Source of the DNA: Lineus longissimus
Taxonomy: Eukaryota > Nemertea > Pilidiophora > Heteronemertea > Lineidae
Assembly (NCBI RefSeq): GCF_910592395.1
Contig: NC_088313.1
Location: 2,670,501-2,730,500, forward strand
Length of the DNA stretch: 60,000 bases
Reading direction: 5' to 3'
Made by a program: the position numbers and the translations under genes. The stretch's first letter is position 1; the number at the start of each line of letters is the position of its first letter. The notes beneath the pieces are model-generated. The model did no database searches. It worked only from the letters and a program-made list of their open reading frames with translations, and had not been told where the DNA came from. Shown piece by piece: positions 10,316 through 21,100 of this stretch.

Positions 10316-13126
10316 TTGCGGGAGGAAGCAACAATGATTGCAGTAGATATTTCCTTCGTAGTGTCGGTTGCTTTTCTCGTGTGTGCAGTGTATGCGGATG
10401 TAACGCCGGACTCCGATTCGACCAGCCCTGGAGCAAACGGCCAATCTGGTTTACCACTGAGAGTGGTTCCCGTGGCAACAAATGATGATGTCACCACAGC
10501 CCCGCCCGCACTATCTTCCGTTGTACCCCCATACATGACGCCGCCAAATCTCATCCCGCCATCTCCGTGCAGTAAGGAGTCCCGATTATGCAAGGATCCT
10601 GAGAAAACGTGCCACTGTGACGACATCTGCCTCCTCATGAGTGATTGTTGTGAAGATCATGGTGTTAATACGTCTCTAGACATGGAAGAACGTTCACGAT
10701 ATTACCATCATTTACAATGCCAAGACAAGTCGACGGATGAGTTCATGTTTGTTACATATGTTGACGAGCCGTTCCTCATGATCAAGACATGCCCCTCCGC
10801 GTATTCGGAGTCAGATGATGTTAGGAAACTTTGTGAATTTGAAAGTTCAGAGGAGTTTTTCAACTGGCCGGTCACAAGTCACGTGAGCCATGTTACTTTT
10901 CGAAACATCTACTGTAGTATCTGCTGGGGCGAATCGGACGTGTTCTATTGGAAGGTAAGCTATGGTTGCAATGGAGGGATCGATCCGATATTCCCTGATG
11001 GAACAACACTCGATCCATCCTCTGATAAAAACCGGATAAGCTCGGAAGCTGAGTGTGTGGATGGTGGTTTTCAGGAATACATCCCGCCAGACAACTCGGG
11101 GGCTGACCCACCAGCACTGGATATTTTCCCTTTCCCGTGGTTTGATACACCGAGGGATGAGAACAACGAACCTATCGAATATCAACCCCCAGGGGAAAAT
11201 TTGACAACAGAATTGTGGCCAGAAAGTCAGAACACCGCAACTGGTCTCACCCTAGAAGAGAGCAGTGAAAGTGCTTTTGTACCAAAAGGAGACACTTCCA
11301 ACGAAAAACCAAGGGATGGCGAACTGAAAATACTAGGAATTCCACCCAGTGATGTTCTTATTCCGTTTCCAAAACCGACACGAGAAGGTATTCAATCCAA
11401 CTTCGGTCTTCCACGTAAACCTGTGCTAGAAGTTCCAATAGAGTGTGAAGCAAAATTCATCCTTCCCAATTGTAAGAATATCAGGCAGTGCAACGTAAAA
11501 GAAATAGTTTCTAACTGTTCCTCGGGAAACAAAGACCAATTTATGGCAGATCAATGCAGAAATCAGGGAGCATCAACAGTCATTGTTGAATTCGCTCAGA
11601 AACGTTACAAGAATCATTTTTGTGCTTTCTGTAATGGATATAGCATGGACTGGGTGAGTTACTCTGCCATTAAGGTAGAACAAAGTGATATCCTCAGAGG
11701 CACATTCATCCCTCTCGTTGGAGGGGACTATCTGTTCTGTCACACATCACAAAACGTCCCGGAGTTGACAATAGGAGCCATCCCGCCAGCCCTATCTTTG
11801 ATTTTTGATCCAAGGGCTGGTGCGATGGTGAAAAAGAACAGTTTGGATGGTTCAACCGTGGAGGTCCCGCTACCCCAGTGTGGCAAACAACAGATCGTTG
11901 ACGTGTTTAGTTACACCTGCAGGGATGTCTTTTGTCCTAAGGGGAAGCAACTACAGGAAGGGAGCTGTGTGGAGATTGTGGAACAAAATATAGCCCTTTT
12001 TGATGTTGAACTATCTTTTACTGAAGAATTCGTTTTTAGTGGTGTCCAAATGAACACATCGGATAAAACGGAGGGATGCCTTTGGAAAAGGTTCAATGAG
12101 GATGAGTATGTAACTTTAAAAAATGGAACTGTCTTTGTGAATTCTTCAAAGGAAGTTGTAGACCTCCCTTGGTGGCTTCGATCTGAGAATTCATCCATTC
12201 TGATATGTGATGAATATCTTAAGAGAATTATGCAAAAGTCTGAACAACACATCAGTTTGGAATCTGTGGAAGGGCCTGCAGTTGTATCGCTGATATGCAA
12301 CATTATTTCTCTCATATGCCTGGCAATCCAGTTTATCGTTTACATCATACTCCCTGAGATGCGGAACACTCCAGGTCTCACAATAATGAGTCTAGTTGCG
12401 GCCTTATTCCTGGCACAGCTGATATTCCTAGTTGGAAGTAACCGGACGGAAGCCTTACCTGTCTGTATATTCTTTGCAGCGCTAATACATTTTTGTTTTC
12501 TTGCTACCTTCTTTTGGATGAGTGCATTAGCCTTCGATCTGACTTTGACATTCAGTACAACCCAAGCTAGCTTCGGAGACGAGCGCTCAAAGATGAGACG
12601 GTTTTTGAAATTCTGTGTTTACGGTTGGGGTTGCCCCTTAATCATTGTGACAATATCTCTGCTATTGGACTCTTTCAAAGATGATGTACACCCATACAAT
12701 CCAGGTTATGCCCGAGGGTTTTGTTGGATAACCAACCTGAGAGGATTAGTCCTTCTCTTCCTTGGCCCAGTTGGTTTACTCCTGGTGTCTTGCATCATCA
12801 TGTACACCGTTACAATTTACCACATTATTAAAGCTTCAAGGGAGGCGAAAATGGTCAGGAGGGAAAACAAGTGCAACTTTCTTCTCTATGTCAAACTCTC
12901 CATCATTATGGGCATAACTTGGATTTTTGCATACATTTGGATAGCAACTGGGAACATTGTCATGGAATATGCATTCATTGTTGTAAATGGCTTACAAGGC
13001 GCTTTCATATTTGCAGCATTTGTCTGCAGAAAGAAGGTCCACAGTCTCTTGCAGAAGAAATTGAAAAGGCAACTGAGGCAGGGTTCTGCAAGTAACACTG
13101 CTTTGACAAGTTTGAGAACTACATAA
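10316..13126 (+). CDS. Methuselah-like / secretin-type GPCR with somatomedin-B-like module
   Basis: Single-exon 936-residue seven-transmembrane receptor at the plasma membrane; ligand unknown. The N-terminus has a signal peptide. The second Met (residue 7, position 10334) starts a cleaner signal sequence and may be the true start. Residues 85-135 have eight cysteines in somatomedin-B-like order, with CHCDDICLLMSDCCEDH at the core. Two further Cys-rich ectodomain units contain FRNIYCSICWG (about 197-207) and YKNHFCAFCNG (about 429-439), a pattern known in invertebrate Methuselah-like receptors. Seven hydrophobic segments run near 655-677, 685-706, 714-742, 766-786, 812-834, 856-880 and 884-904, followed by a short basic tail. 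I see no GPS autoproteolysis motif before TM1, which argues against a classical adhesion GPCR. The lack of introns suggests retroposition origin or lineage-wide intron loss. Confidence 0.9.
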   Translation: MREEATMIAVDISFVVSVAFLVCAVYADVTPDSDSTSPGANGQSGLPLRVVPVATNDDVTTAPPALSSVVPPYMTPPNLIPPSPCSKESRLCKDPEKTCHCDDICLLMSDCCEDHGVNTSLDMEERSRYYHHLQCQDKSTDEFMFVTYVDEPFLMIKTCPSAYSESDDVRKLCEFESSEEFFNWPVTSHVSHVTFRNIYCSICWGESDVFYWKVSYGCNGGIDPIFPDGTTLDPSSDKNRISSEAECVDGGFQEYIPPDNSGADPPALDIFPFPWFDTPRDENNEPIEYQPPGENLTTELWPESQNTATGLTLEESSESAFVPKGDTSNEKPRDGELKILGIPPSDVLIPFPKPTREGIQSNFGLPRKPVLEVPIECEAKFILPNCKNIRQCNVKEIVSNCSSGNKDQFMADQCRNQGASTVIVEFAQKRYKNHFCAFCNGYSMDWVSYSAIKVEQSDILRGTFIPLVGGDYLFCHTSQNVPELTIGAIPPALSLIFDPRAGAMVKKNSLDGSTVEVPLPQCGKQQIVDVFSYTCRDVFCPKGKQLQEGSCVEIVEQNIALFDVELSFTEEFVFSGVQMNTSDKTEGCLWKRFNEDEYVTLKNGTVFVNSSKEVVDLPWWLRSENSSILICDEYLKRIMQKSEQHISLESVEGPAVVSLICNIISLICLAIQFIVYIILPEMRNTPGLTIMSLVAALFLAQLIFLVGSNRTEALPVCIFFAALIHFCFLATFFWMSALAFDLTLTFSTTQASFGDERSKMRRFLKFCVYGWGCPLIIVTISLLLDSFKDDVHPYNPGYARGFCWITNLRGLVLLFLGPVGLLLVSCIIMYTVTIYHIIKASREAKMVRRENKCNFLLYVKLSIIMGITWIFAYIWIATGNIVMEYAFIVVNGLQGAFIFAAFVCRKKVHSLLQKKLKRQLRQGSASNTALTSLRTT

Positions 13127-13226
13127 TAATGATGCGTACCGTCTTCATGTAAAGTTGTATCTTCCATGTTCCGGAAACAAAATGACCCAAGAGATTGAGT
13201 GGTTTATTTGCCCATGCCGGTTAGGC

Positions 13227-13540
13227 CTGTTGACCATCCTGAAAGCTGTTTGAAAAAACAGCAGCGTAACGAAGGTGGGCGCCTTACCAGGTCATCCTGT
13301 TCAAAGTGTCTCCTTGTACCTCGCTCAAAATCAAAGTACGGGGATCGCAGTTTCTCCGTGGCTGCCCCTTATCTCTGGAATCGGCTCCCCAAAGCAATTG
13401 CATCTGCTGAGACCCTCACCCAATTCAAATCCCTTCTTAAAACACACTTGTTCAATCTTCACTTCAAAAAATAGAGGAGGTAGCGCTTTGAGCAGGGTGA
13501 CCTGGAAAGGCTATATTTATTTATTTATTTATCAAAATAC
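13227..13540 (+). mobile_element. 3' tail of a CR1/L2-like non-LTR retrotransposon
   Basis: The frame ending at 13474 contains YGDRSFSVAAPYLWNRLPKA and then FKSLLKTHLF. This is the conserved C-terminus that follows the reverse transcriptase in many CR1/L2-type elements. It is followed by a short 3' tail and a TTTAT-type microsatellite near 13518-13540, the usual 3' end of such elements. It is 5'-truncated, as expected for target-primed insertion. Confidence 0.78.
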
Positions 13541-13899
13541 CAAAATGTCATTGTCTCTTGATTTTGGTATTTTATGCCAACGTTTGATAGTTTTGAATTG
13601 AGATTATCATTCAAGTAGTGATCGAAATTCTTGTCTTAATAACCCTCTTTAACGAAATTTTCGCCAACACAAATATGTACACCGTGAAGGTTTTTCGAAA
13701 AATGAGAACACTTTTCAATGGTTTAGAGATATATTTCGCTGAAAATATCTGCGGTTTGCTTCGTTAATATACGGTAAAGTGCAATAAATGTACGTTATTT
13801 TGCCTAGTCTTTTACCTCGCAGTTACAGTAATTCAAGCCTTGTTCAATACACGGTCCATTGACTTTAAACAAAGCCCGCTCGTACCCAGGTCTGAACTT

Positions 13900-14131
13900 C
13901 CTCATTGTTCTACAGTCTTCATATCAAAGGGTCATCAGGTCTTTTACATGTAACAAAGTTGATGATCATTAACTCTGATGCAATTGTTTTTATCCTGAAT
14001 TGAGTAAGAATGAGTGTATCGAAAAATGTTCTAAACTTTAAAAAAGCTGGACACTGGACACTTGGTAAATCCGGGTGTGCTATATTTCAGCAAAGTCACC
14101 ATCTGACTAGCCTGGCCATAAAACATATTAA
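13900..14131 (+). repeat. Dispersed repeat, copy 1 of 3 (about 230 bp)
   Basis: The block running from CTCATTGTTCTACAG to TAGCCTGGCCATAAAACAT recurs at 28800-28994 (same strand, partial) and 53664-53930 (opposite strand). No coding potential or clear TIR. It is probably a fragment of an unclassified transposable element. Confidence 0.7.
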
Positions 14132-14640
14132 AATTCAGATTGTCAGAGAATCGACCTTTCTTTTGAAACCATCATCACAAAATGTACTTAAATCAATAAT
14201 TGATTTACCCTCGGAGTTTACAAGATAGAAATAGAAATTAGTTTTCGCAACTGATTGGTCTGATAATTGGGTGGGTATAGATGATAAAAGGTTAACTCTG
14301 AGGTCAGCATATAGAGGACAGTCAAATAAAAAGTGGAATTCGTCTTCAACAGCTGACGAAACGGAGGCAGGAGGAACATAAACGTTCAGACCGAGGAGGC
14401 TTCGCAATAAGATATCTTCCCCTTTCTATTTGTAATGGTTGCTGATTCCAAGCCTAGTAAGAGATGCTCTTCTGCTTTTGGATTTAATGATATTTAGGTA
14501 TTCTTCATATTGTATAGCGGTAAAAGGGCTTATATATTTTGTCACCGTATAAACGTTGCAACTCTGAACTCGAACCCAAAGATTAAACCAACTAAGATAT
14601 ATATTTACATTATTTATTATCCATGTCACTCTAACTTCTT
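14125..14640 (-). mobile_element. Decayed non-LTR retrotransposon C-terminal fragment
   Basis: The minus strand reads YEEYLNIIKSKSRRASLTRL, then (frameshift) IERGRYLIAKPPRSERLC, then (frameshift) VEDEFHFLFDCPLYADLR. This order is known from the region downstream of reverse transcriptase in many invertebrate non-LTR elements. It appears to continue the fragment at 17262-17840, from which it is separated by 2.6 kb that includes the palindrome edge. Confidence 0.75.
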
Positions 14641-15130
14641 ATCTACAACCGACACTGAAACATTACAAAATAAGGTGCACAACAAAGTATCAACAAGAGT
14701 TGATACAAAATAATCTTACCATACTATAAGGCCAAGGGTGAAGTCAACTAATCAAGATCTAAAATGCTCTGGCGCGAGTGTGAAGGTTGGTTTTCTGGAT
14801 CTGCCAGGACTTACTTCAAACATCTTAACATCATCATTTATACGTAATTATACACACCCTAATGGGTAAATAGCCTACCCCAAATATCAGGCTCTGAGCC
14901 TACTAGCACTCAGTAATTAAAGAAAAAACCAATCAGCATACAGCTGTATTAAATACAAGATTACCAGACATGGCCTGGGGCAGGGGCCTAGTAACCAGCT
15001 GCTAATCAGGAAGATCATAAAAGGGGTCAAACAGCGATAAAGATTATAAAACAATGGAAAGGAGCAATTAAGAAGGAAGGTGTTGAAACTTATAACGGTT
15101 AACCATCCTGGGTTCACCAGGGCTAGAGAG

Positions 15131-16215
15131 AAACCAGAGCATGCTCCGCACAAAACAGTGAACTCTTCACTGTCTCCATTTTCCGCTTACACAGTAGACA
15201 GTTCACAGTTGGCCAGATGCTTTCACCGTCTTTTATCCGCTTCTTGAACTAACAATGAGTGGGCCATTACGTGAGACAAAAAGCTACCAGATTGTGACTC
15301 GTGGCTGTGAATGATAGGACCCCGACCCCTGATCACTGCCAAACTTTATATGTGAGACAAAAAGTTACCTGAATGTGACTTACGGCTGGGAATGATGGGA
15401 CCCCGACCCATGACCACTGCCAAACTTTATATGTGAGACAAAAAGTTACCAGATTGTGACTCGTGGCTGTGAATGATAGGACCCCGACCCATGATCACTG
15501 CCAAACTTCATACGAGAGACAAAAATTTGCCAGATTGTTACTCGTGGCTGTGAATGATAGGACCCTGACCAATGATCACTGTCAAACTTCATACGAGAGA
15601 CAAAAAGTTACGAGATTGTGACTCGTGGCTGGGAATGATAGGACCCTGACCCATGATCACTGTCAAACTTCATACGAGAGACAAAAAGTTGCCAGATTGT
15701 GACTCGTGGCTGTGAATGATAGGACCCTGACCCATGATCACTGTCAAACTTCATACGAGAGACAAAAAGTTACCAGATTGTGACTCGTGGCTGGGAATGA
15801 TAGGACCCCGACCCATGATCACTGCCAAAATTCATACTTGAGACAAAAATTTACCAGATTGTGACTGGCAGCTGGGAATGAGAGGACCTAACCGCCCAAA
15901 CCCCTCATACTCCTGGCACATAGGGGAAAAAGGTCTTTTATTGCGACATGTTGTTGGAAATGATACCGCCTGTAGCCGCCCATCCTCACTGCTCAAATGA
16001 AATAAAAAGAGTCAAAATTTCAAATTCAAATTGATTTATTGATCGATTATCTATTCGGCTACAGTCAAAAACTATATATATAGTACAAATTAAAAACACG
16101 TGGTCATTCAACAATATTCCAGAATATTCAATGGTATTCTTCGTTGCGCAGAGACTGTTTAATGCGATATCGACAACAGTGAAATGCTCTACTGTTGTAT
16201 AGCAGAGAGTACGTT
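15131..16215. other. Left-arm-only segment of the palindrome
   Basis: In the right arm the sequence homologous to 16215 joins the homologue of 15130 directly, near 48540. About 1.08 kb is therefore inserted in the left arm or deleted from the right. The segment carries the 81-bp satellite and otherwise nothing recognised. Confidence 0.7.
15271..15905. repeat. 81-bp tandem satellite, about eight copies
   Basis: Units start at 15271, 15352, 15433, 15514, 15595, 15676, 15757 and 15838, exactly 81 bp apart. The last is partial. The unit core is GAGACAAAAAGTTACCAG, followed by GATAGGACCC and ATGATCACTG. Although 81 is a multiple of three, each frame has a stop in the unit, so it is not a coding repeat. 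Confidence 0.92.
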
Positions 16216-16239
16216 GGCGAAACACAGAAATAATAGTTA

Positions 16240-17262
16240 TAGTAATCTAGGTAATAAAGGTACAGGAAAAAAAGGTACGGAAATAAAGGTACAGGAAATA
16301 AAGGTACTGGAAATAAAAGTACCGGAAATAAAGGTACTGGAAAAAGGTACTGAAAAAATAGGTACACAAAATGGCATAGATAGATAAAAAAAGGTACACA
16401 ATTTAAAAAAAAAAATCATTTGAATTCTTCCTTTTTCTATTCATAACTTTAACTTTATTTGGTGCGTAGGCATTGCATAGGCCTTAGAAATAGGTATATC
16501 AAATTTCCAGTATACCGTTACGGTTTTCAAGAGTGAAAACACGGCTATCAAGATCATGATGATTGTAAAGATTCTAGGACAATTTCCTCTGCAAAAGAGT
16601 TAACCGGTAAATGTACCAATGTTCAAGTTAAATTGCAATTAATCAATTAACATTCATCATAGGGCTGGACCCAATTAACAATGCGCCTGGTCAATTAAGT
16701 CTTAACAGACAAATTATTAGATTTAAGACCAAACACAAGCTTTTTAGGGAAATTGGCGAGAATCTTAATGTGAAATGCCAGGTAGGATGCCAGGTGCGCC
16801 CCCACCCCCCCTTTCCCAAGATCCTGGATCCGCCCCTAATAAGAATACGACTCGAGTATTTTAAAATTTAAAAGAATATGAATGTACATGCAGTTATTAC
16901 CAAAAAAAAACGTCAGCTCCCCTGTTGGGCAACTTCTTCCATGAATTTTCCTAAATTCATTCCGTAACAAAATTGTCCGCAATGTATTAAACTATTTTAA
17001 GGCACCACCTTAGTCACAGAAGAAGAAAAATGGGCAAGAAAAGATTAAGACATAGGCCGAGTCTGAACCAGTTGAAGAGAATGATATTCTGAAAAAAAAT
17101 TGTGTACTTTTTTACCTATTTATGCCATTTTGTGTACCTTTTTTCCGATACCTTTTTTTCCGGTACCTTTATTTCCAGTACTTTTATTTCCTGTACTTTT
17201 ATTTCCTGTACCTTTATTTCCGTACCTTTTTTTCCTGTACCTTTTTTACCGTATACCTAATT
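16240..17262. mobile_element. Foldback structure with inverted GGTAC minisatellites (left arm)
   Basis: An array of about 15-bp units GGTACTGGAAATAAA on the plus strand (16240-16400) faces its reverse complement at 17100-17250. A core of about 0.7 kb (16420-17097) lies between them. Long inverted ends built of tandem repeats are known from foldback/Galileo-type elements. The structure sits at the same place as the 46665-48505 structure of the right arm, where the unit is different. The core shows no transposase. Confidence 0.75.
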
Positions 17263-17840
17263 ATAGATATAATAAGCAATTCCTAATATTGTCACAATAT
17301 TGAAAATGGTTTTTAATTCTAGAATAAAGCTCAAGCTTGCCTCCTTGCATACGAGTGGTGCTGAGGTTATTCTTCCAGTGAGCTACACATTTCTCTCTCA
17401 ATTTTTCTTTGACAAGTTTAGGGTTAAATGATGATAGATTAAGGTTGAGAGAAATTGCCATATTTTTAATAAATGAATACCAAGAAATTTTTTTAGAGTT
17501 GTCTATTGCAATGGATTCGTTTAGTGCCTCATCATTCTTTGACATTAAACATGTTGGTAACATCAGAAAGAAGCGGTTATTGAGTCCATTCAAAGCGATA
17601 ATCTCCCTTATTCGCCCAATATGTTGCAGGCTTTCTAAGATGTGTCTAATAAATATTTACAAAAATTATATGTTCAGTTTGTCTGCAGGCTGCTTGTAAA
17701 TGTTTGCACCCAAAATCTTGTCTCAACAGATTGGATCTTTCTTGAAATAATTTTCTGGGGCACCAAATTTTGGATCCATATGCGTATATAGGTTTTATAA
17801 CGTGATCCAATAAATTTAAAGAAGTCATACATAACAATTC
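17262..17840 (-). mobile_element. Decayed non-LTR retrotransposon fragment (left arm)
   Basis: The minus strand gives LLDHVIKPIYAYGSKIW (the end of the reverse-transcriptase region), interrupted KACNI...GRL...LN wording, and then KEKLREKCVAHWKNNL and KLELYSRIKNHFQ. All of these are familiar from the post-RT region of invertebrate non-LTR elements. Several stops and frame changes are present. The right-arm counterpart is 46080-46664. Confidence 0.72.
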
Positions 17841-18111
17841 TTGCGGAAGAACGTGTGCTTAATCACCATATCAAACATACTGCAGACGTGATAAACTGTC
17901 ACACGATGTGAGAGATTATAGATGTCTTCGATGGGTCTGTTTTAAACAATAAGCAAAATTCGATAATATACACCGTGTACGTGAGGTAACCTCTGGTACC
18001 AATTACAATCGCTGATTTCGTCCTTTACTTGTATTTTATACAGACTTATTGCTGCGCGTGATGCGTGGTCACAGAAGGCACAGTTCGAATTATCTCTAAT
18101 CACTGTTGTAA

Positions 18112-21100
18112 TTAGATAATATCAAGTCCTGCCGCAACAGTCATGATACCGGCGACAAGAAGTACAGGTTCAAAAACAGCAGCTGCAACACCGAGAGCAA
18201 CACCAGCTGCAAGACCAGCAAGACCTTTTATAATGAAACCACCGACGGAGGCCTCCTTCTCTTTTTGTCTTTTAAATTCGGCAAGCTTCTCGAAATCTAC
18301 AGCCTGATTCTCCTGCATGTTCTGGAAGAAAGAATGATACTAGAATACTCGTACGTTGACGAACCATTCGTGACCAGTCTGCAATTTTTCTGAAAATGAG
18401 ATATCAGCGATATCTGGGTTGTACTAGCCATGTCTACTTACACACCAATTATCATTGTGATATTCAAAGCCAATGTCTATTCTATAACTCCTTACCCTTG
18501 TGCTTTATTCATACATTTCGTGCCATTATACTCTTTCATGCACAGATTTATTCAAACTATACGCCGAAATCTTTCTCAAAATGAAAAATTCGCTGAATGG
18601 TCTCTTCGTGAAATCATCGATGTAATGTGACTGACAGTACACTCTTAGAAATAAAGGCTTTTGAGCTTTGAGGTTTTGCACAATTTTCCAAGCATTTAGC
18701 TTTATCCTTCTTGATATAAATCAAAATTACAACTGCACGTCAACATTCGCAATACCCTATTTTCATGGAAACTGGCCAGTGAACATGGTTCAGTGTCCAA
18801 TTACATGTACCTAAGCAAATATCAATATGCTAATGGGTGAAAAATACCTAAATACAGTCAACATAGTCATTAGTTTTAATACATGGTGTTTTCAGCAAAG
18901 AACTCGTTTCTATGGTCCCTGCGATATGCGTGGAAGAATGCATACATACCATTTGCTCCTTCATGCTAGTGTATTCCTCTTCCATTTTGAGCCTCTTCTC
19001 TGCCTCGTCTTTCATATTGCGCTTCATATCGGATATCTTTTCATCATTTTGTTTTTGACCGTCTTCCAATAATTCGGCATTCCTCTTTTCTTCTTCAATT
19101 CGTTGCATTTGAAGTTCTTCCTTTTCTCTTTCGGATTGCTCGGTCTTCCGCTTTTGCTCTATAAAGTAATGAACGTGTTGTCAATAAAACGAGTAAAACA
19201 TCATTTGATACCTTATGCAATGGGTCATTCAGTGGCGTGTGCCTTTTGGATCTTATTAAACTGACCGAACGTGCTGGAGCAATACCATTATTGACCCATA
19301 TTTCTATGCTTTGTACATTCGTGAACCTCATTGTCTTATTCCCTTTTTAAATGCAGGCAATATTTCATCTTGATAAGATGCAAAAACCTTGGTGTTCAAG
19401 ATGTACTTTGTATTGCTCATAATTATCATAGAGGTCTTTAATAAAGATTTATTTACACACTGAGAAATCAGCTGACGTATTTCATTAGTTTTTGCCTGCC
19501 TGCACGACTTCATAATACACCCTCCCACCCACCTTCGAGCTGCCTCTCCTTTTCAGTGAGTGCATTGTCCATGGCCAGCATAGCGTCTTCTTCAGTCCTC
19601 TTCTCTTCCAGGAATTCTAACAATTTTTTTTTTTTCTGAAAGAAGAAGTTTTGTGGGGCATTACACATGCTTGGCATGATCTTAACACTGGTCATATTCA
19701 GGGTTACATTTGCACTAGGTCAACTTACAAGCGAAATCTTCCAAACACTTCAGACTTAGAAAGAACTGGATTCTTATTCTGAGATACCAGGAAAATGCAT
19801 GGTTAGCACTTAAATTTCAAAATTTTCTCGGGAGGACCCCAGATGGCGGATATCTGTCGAATAGTTCCAGCTTTATCAAGTCTCCTATTCTTTGAGGAGT
19901 GTTTTTACGGTTATAGCAGATCTACGGTTGCCTATACACATACAACAATCATCGTACATCGACTTACCATGACGCCCAATCCACTGATCTGGCTGTACTT
20001 GTCCTCTAAGTTGCTCATGTCAGTACGGTATTCCTCGTAACCCCCAGGACGATTGTACTCATTGACCTTCTTGGCCTGTAGCTGTCTATAAAAAGCCTGG
20101 AGTGTAGTATCACACTTCTCCTTCGACAGACGTTCGTTTTCTTCGATGTAGAATATTTTCTTCGCGTTGAGAGTTTCCTGAAGCAAAAGAAGCAAGTTAC
20201 GTAATAGGGAACGTGAACAAAAAAAAATCATGTTAAATTTTGGGAAAAGCCGACAGAAATTCGAGGGTGAGGGGTGAAATTTATCACCAAAATCTGAATT
20301 TTCTGAAATATCATATCAGATACATTTAAATCAGGGTTTGGGTCACTTTTACGACTGTTTAGACCATCAACAACACAGACACTGACACCAATATGTGTCA
20401 CTCCTTGTGGTCTAGGCATGACAACAACCATTCCCTAAAATCTGCAATTTCTGAAAGAGGGAAGAGGTCTGATGAATTTCATGGGTTTTTTCCTGAAATT
20501 TTACAATGTCTTCTTGTGCATGATCCCATAACTATAACATCGATGATATATGAGGTTCTGACCGTCTGTCATTTTGCCAAAGAACGTGTTCATATTCTAC
20601 CGGCATGCTGATGGAGTTCTCCCATTTGAGTTCACAAGCCAGACCCCCTCGGCTTGTTCCTTATACACTAGTATTCTTTAACAACCAACTTTCACGACTC
20701 AGCGTGCTTTTTAACCACATAATACTCGCCAATGACTGGGACATTCTTTTAGATTGCCATACCTCAAGTACTTTGATGAACTCTTTTATTTCATCGTCCT
20801 GGAGTATAACATCTGCATATATCCGCGCCTCTATCGCGCTCACCAGGGCTTTGTGCTGATGTTCAACGTCGTCCTTTGACTCAGTTGGCATTTTGTGTTT
20901 ATAACTATCCATAGCTTGGCCATATATCGATTCGGCTTGTTCAAGCGCTCTCCTGTTTTCCTCTGCCTTTAGGTTTTGCAGCGCCGAGGAGATATTTGGA
21001 ACATCTTTGTTACGGTAGGCGTTGACGTAAGTCTCGACCAAAATGGCTACCTCTGAAAAATGAACAAAATCAACAAAATCAACAAAACGAAGCATTGTTT

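Noticed and set aside
15271-15905. CRISPR-like regular array
   Set aside because: Units are contiguous 81-bp satellites without unique spacers, in animal DNA.
16128-17303. Open frames of repeated Phe/Pro/Leu or Lys/Gly/Thr over the minisatellites (also at 46503-47277 and 47599-48765)
   Set aside because: They are translations of simple 14-15-bp A-rich arrays, open on both strands and in several frames. No gene is implied.
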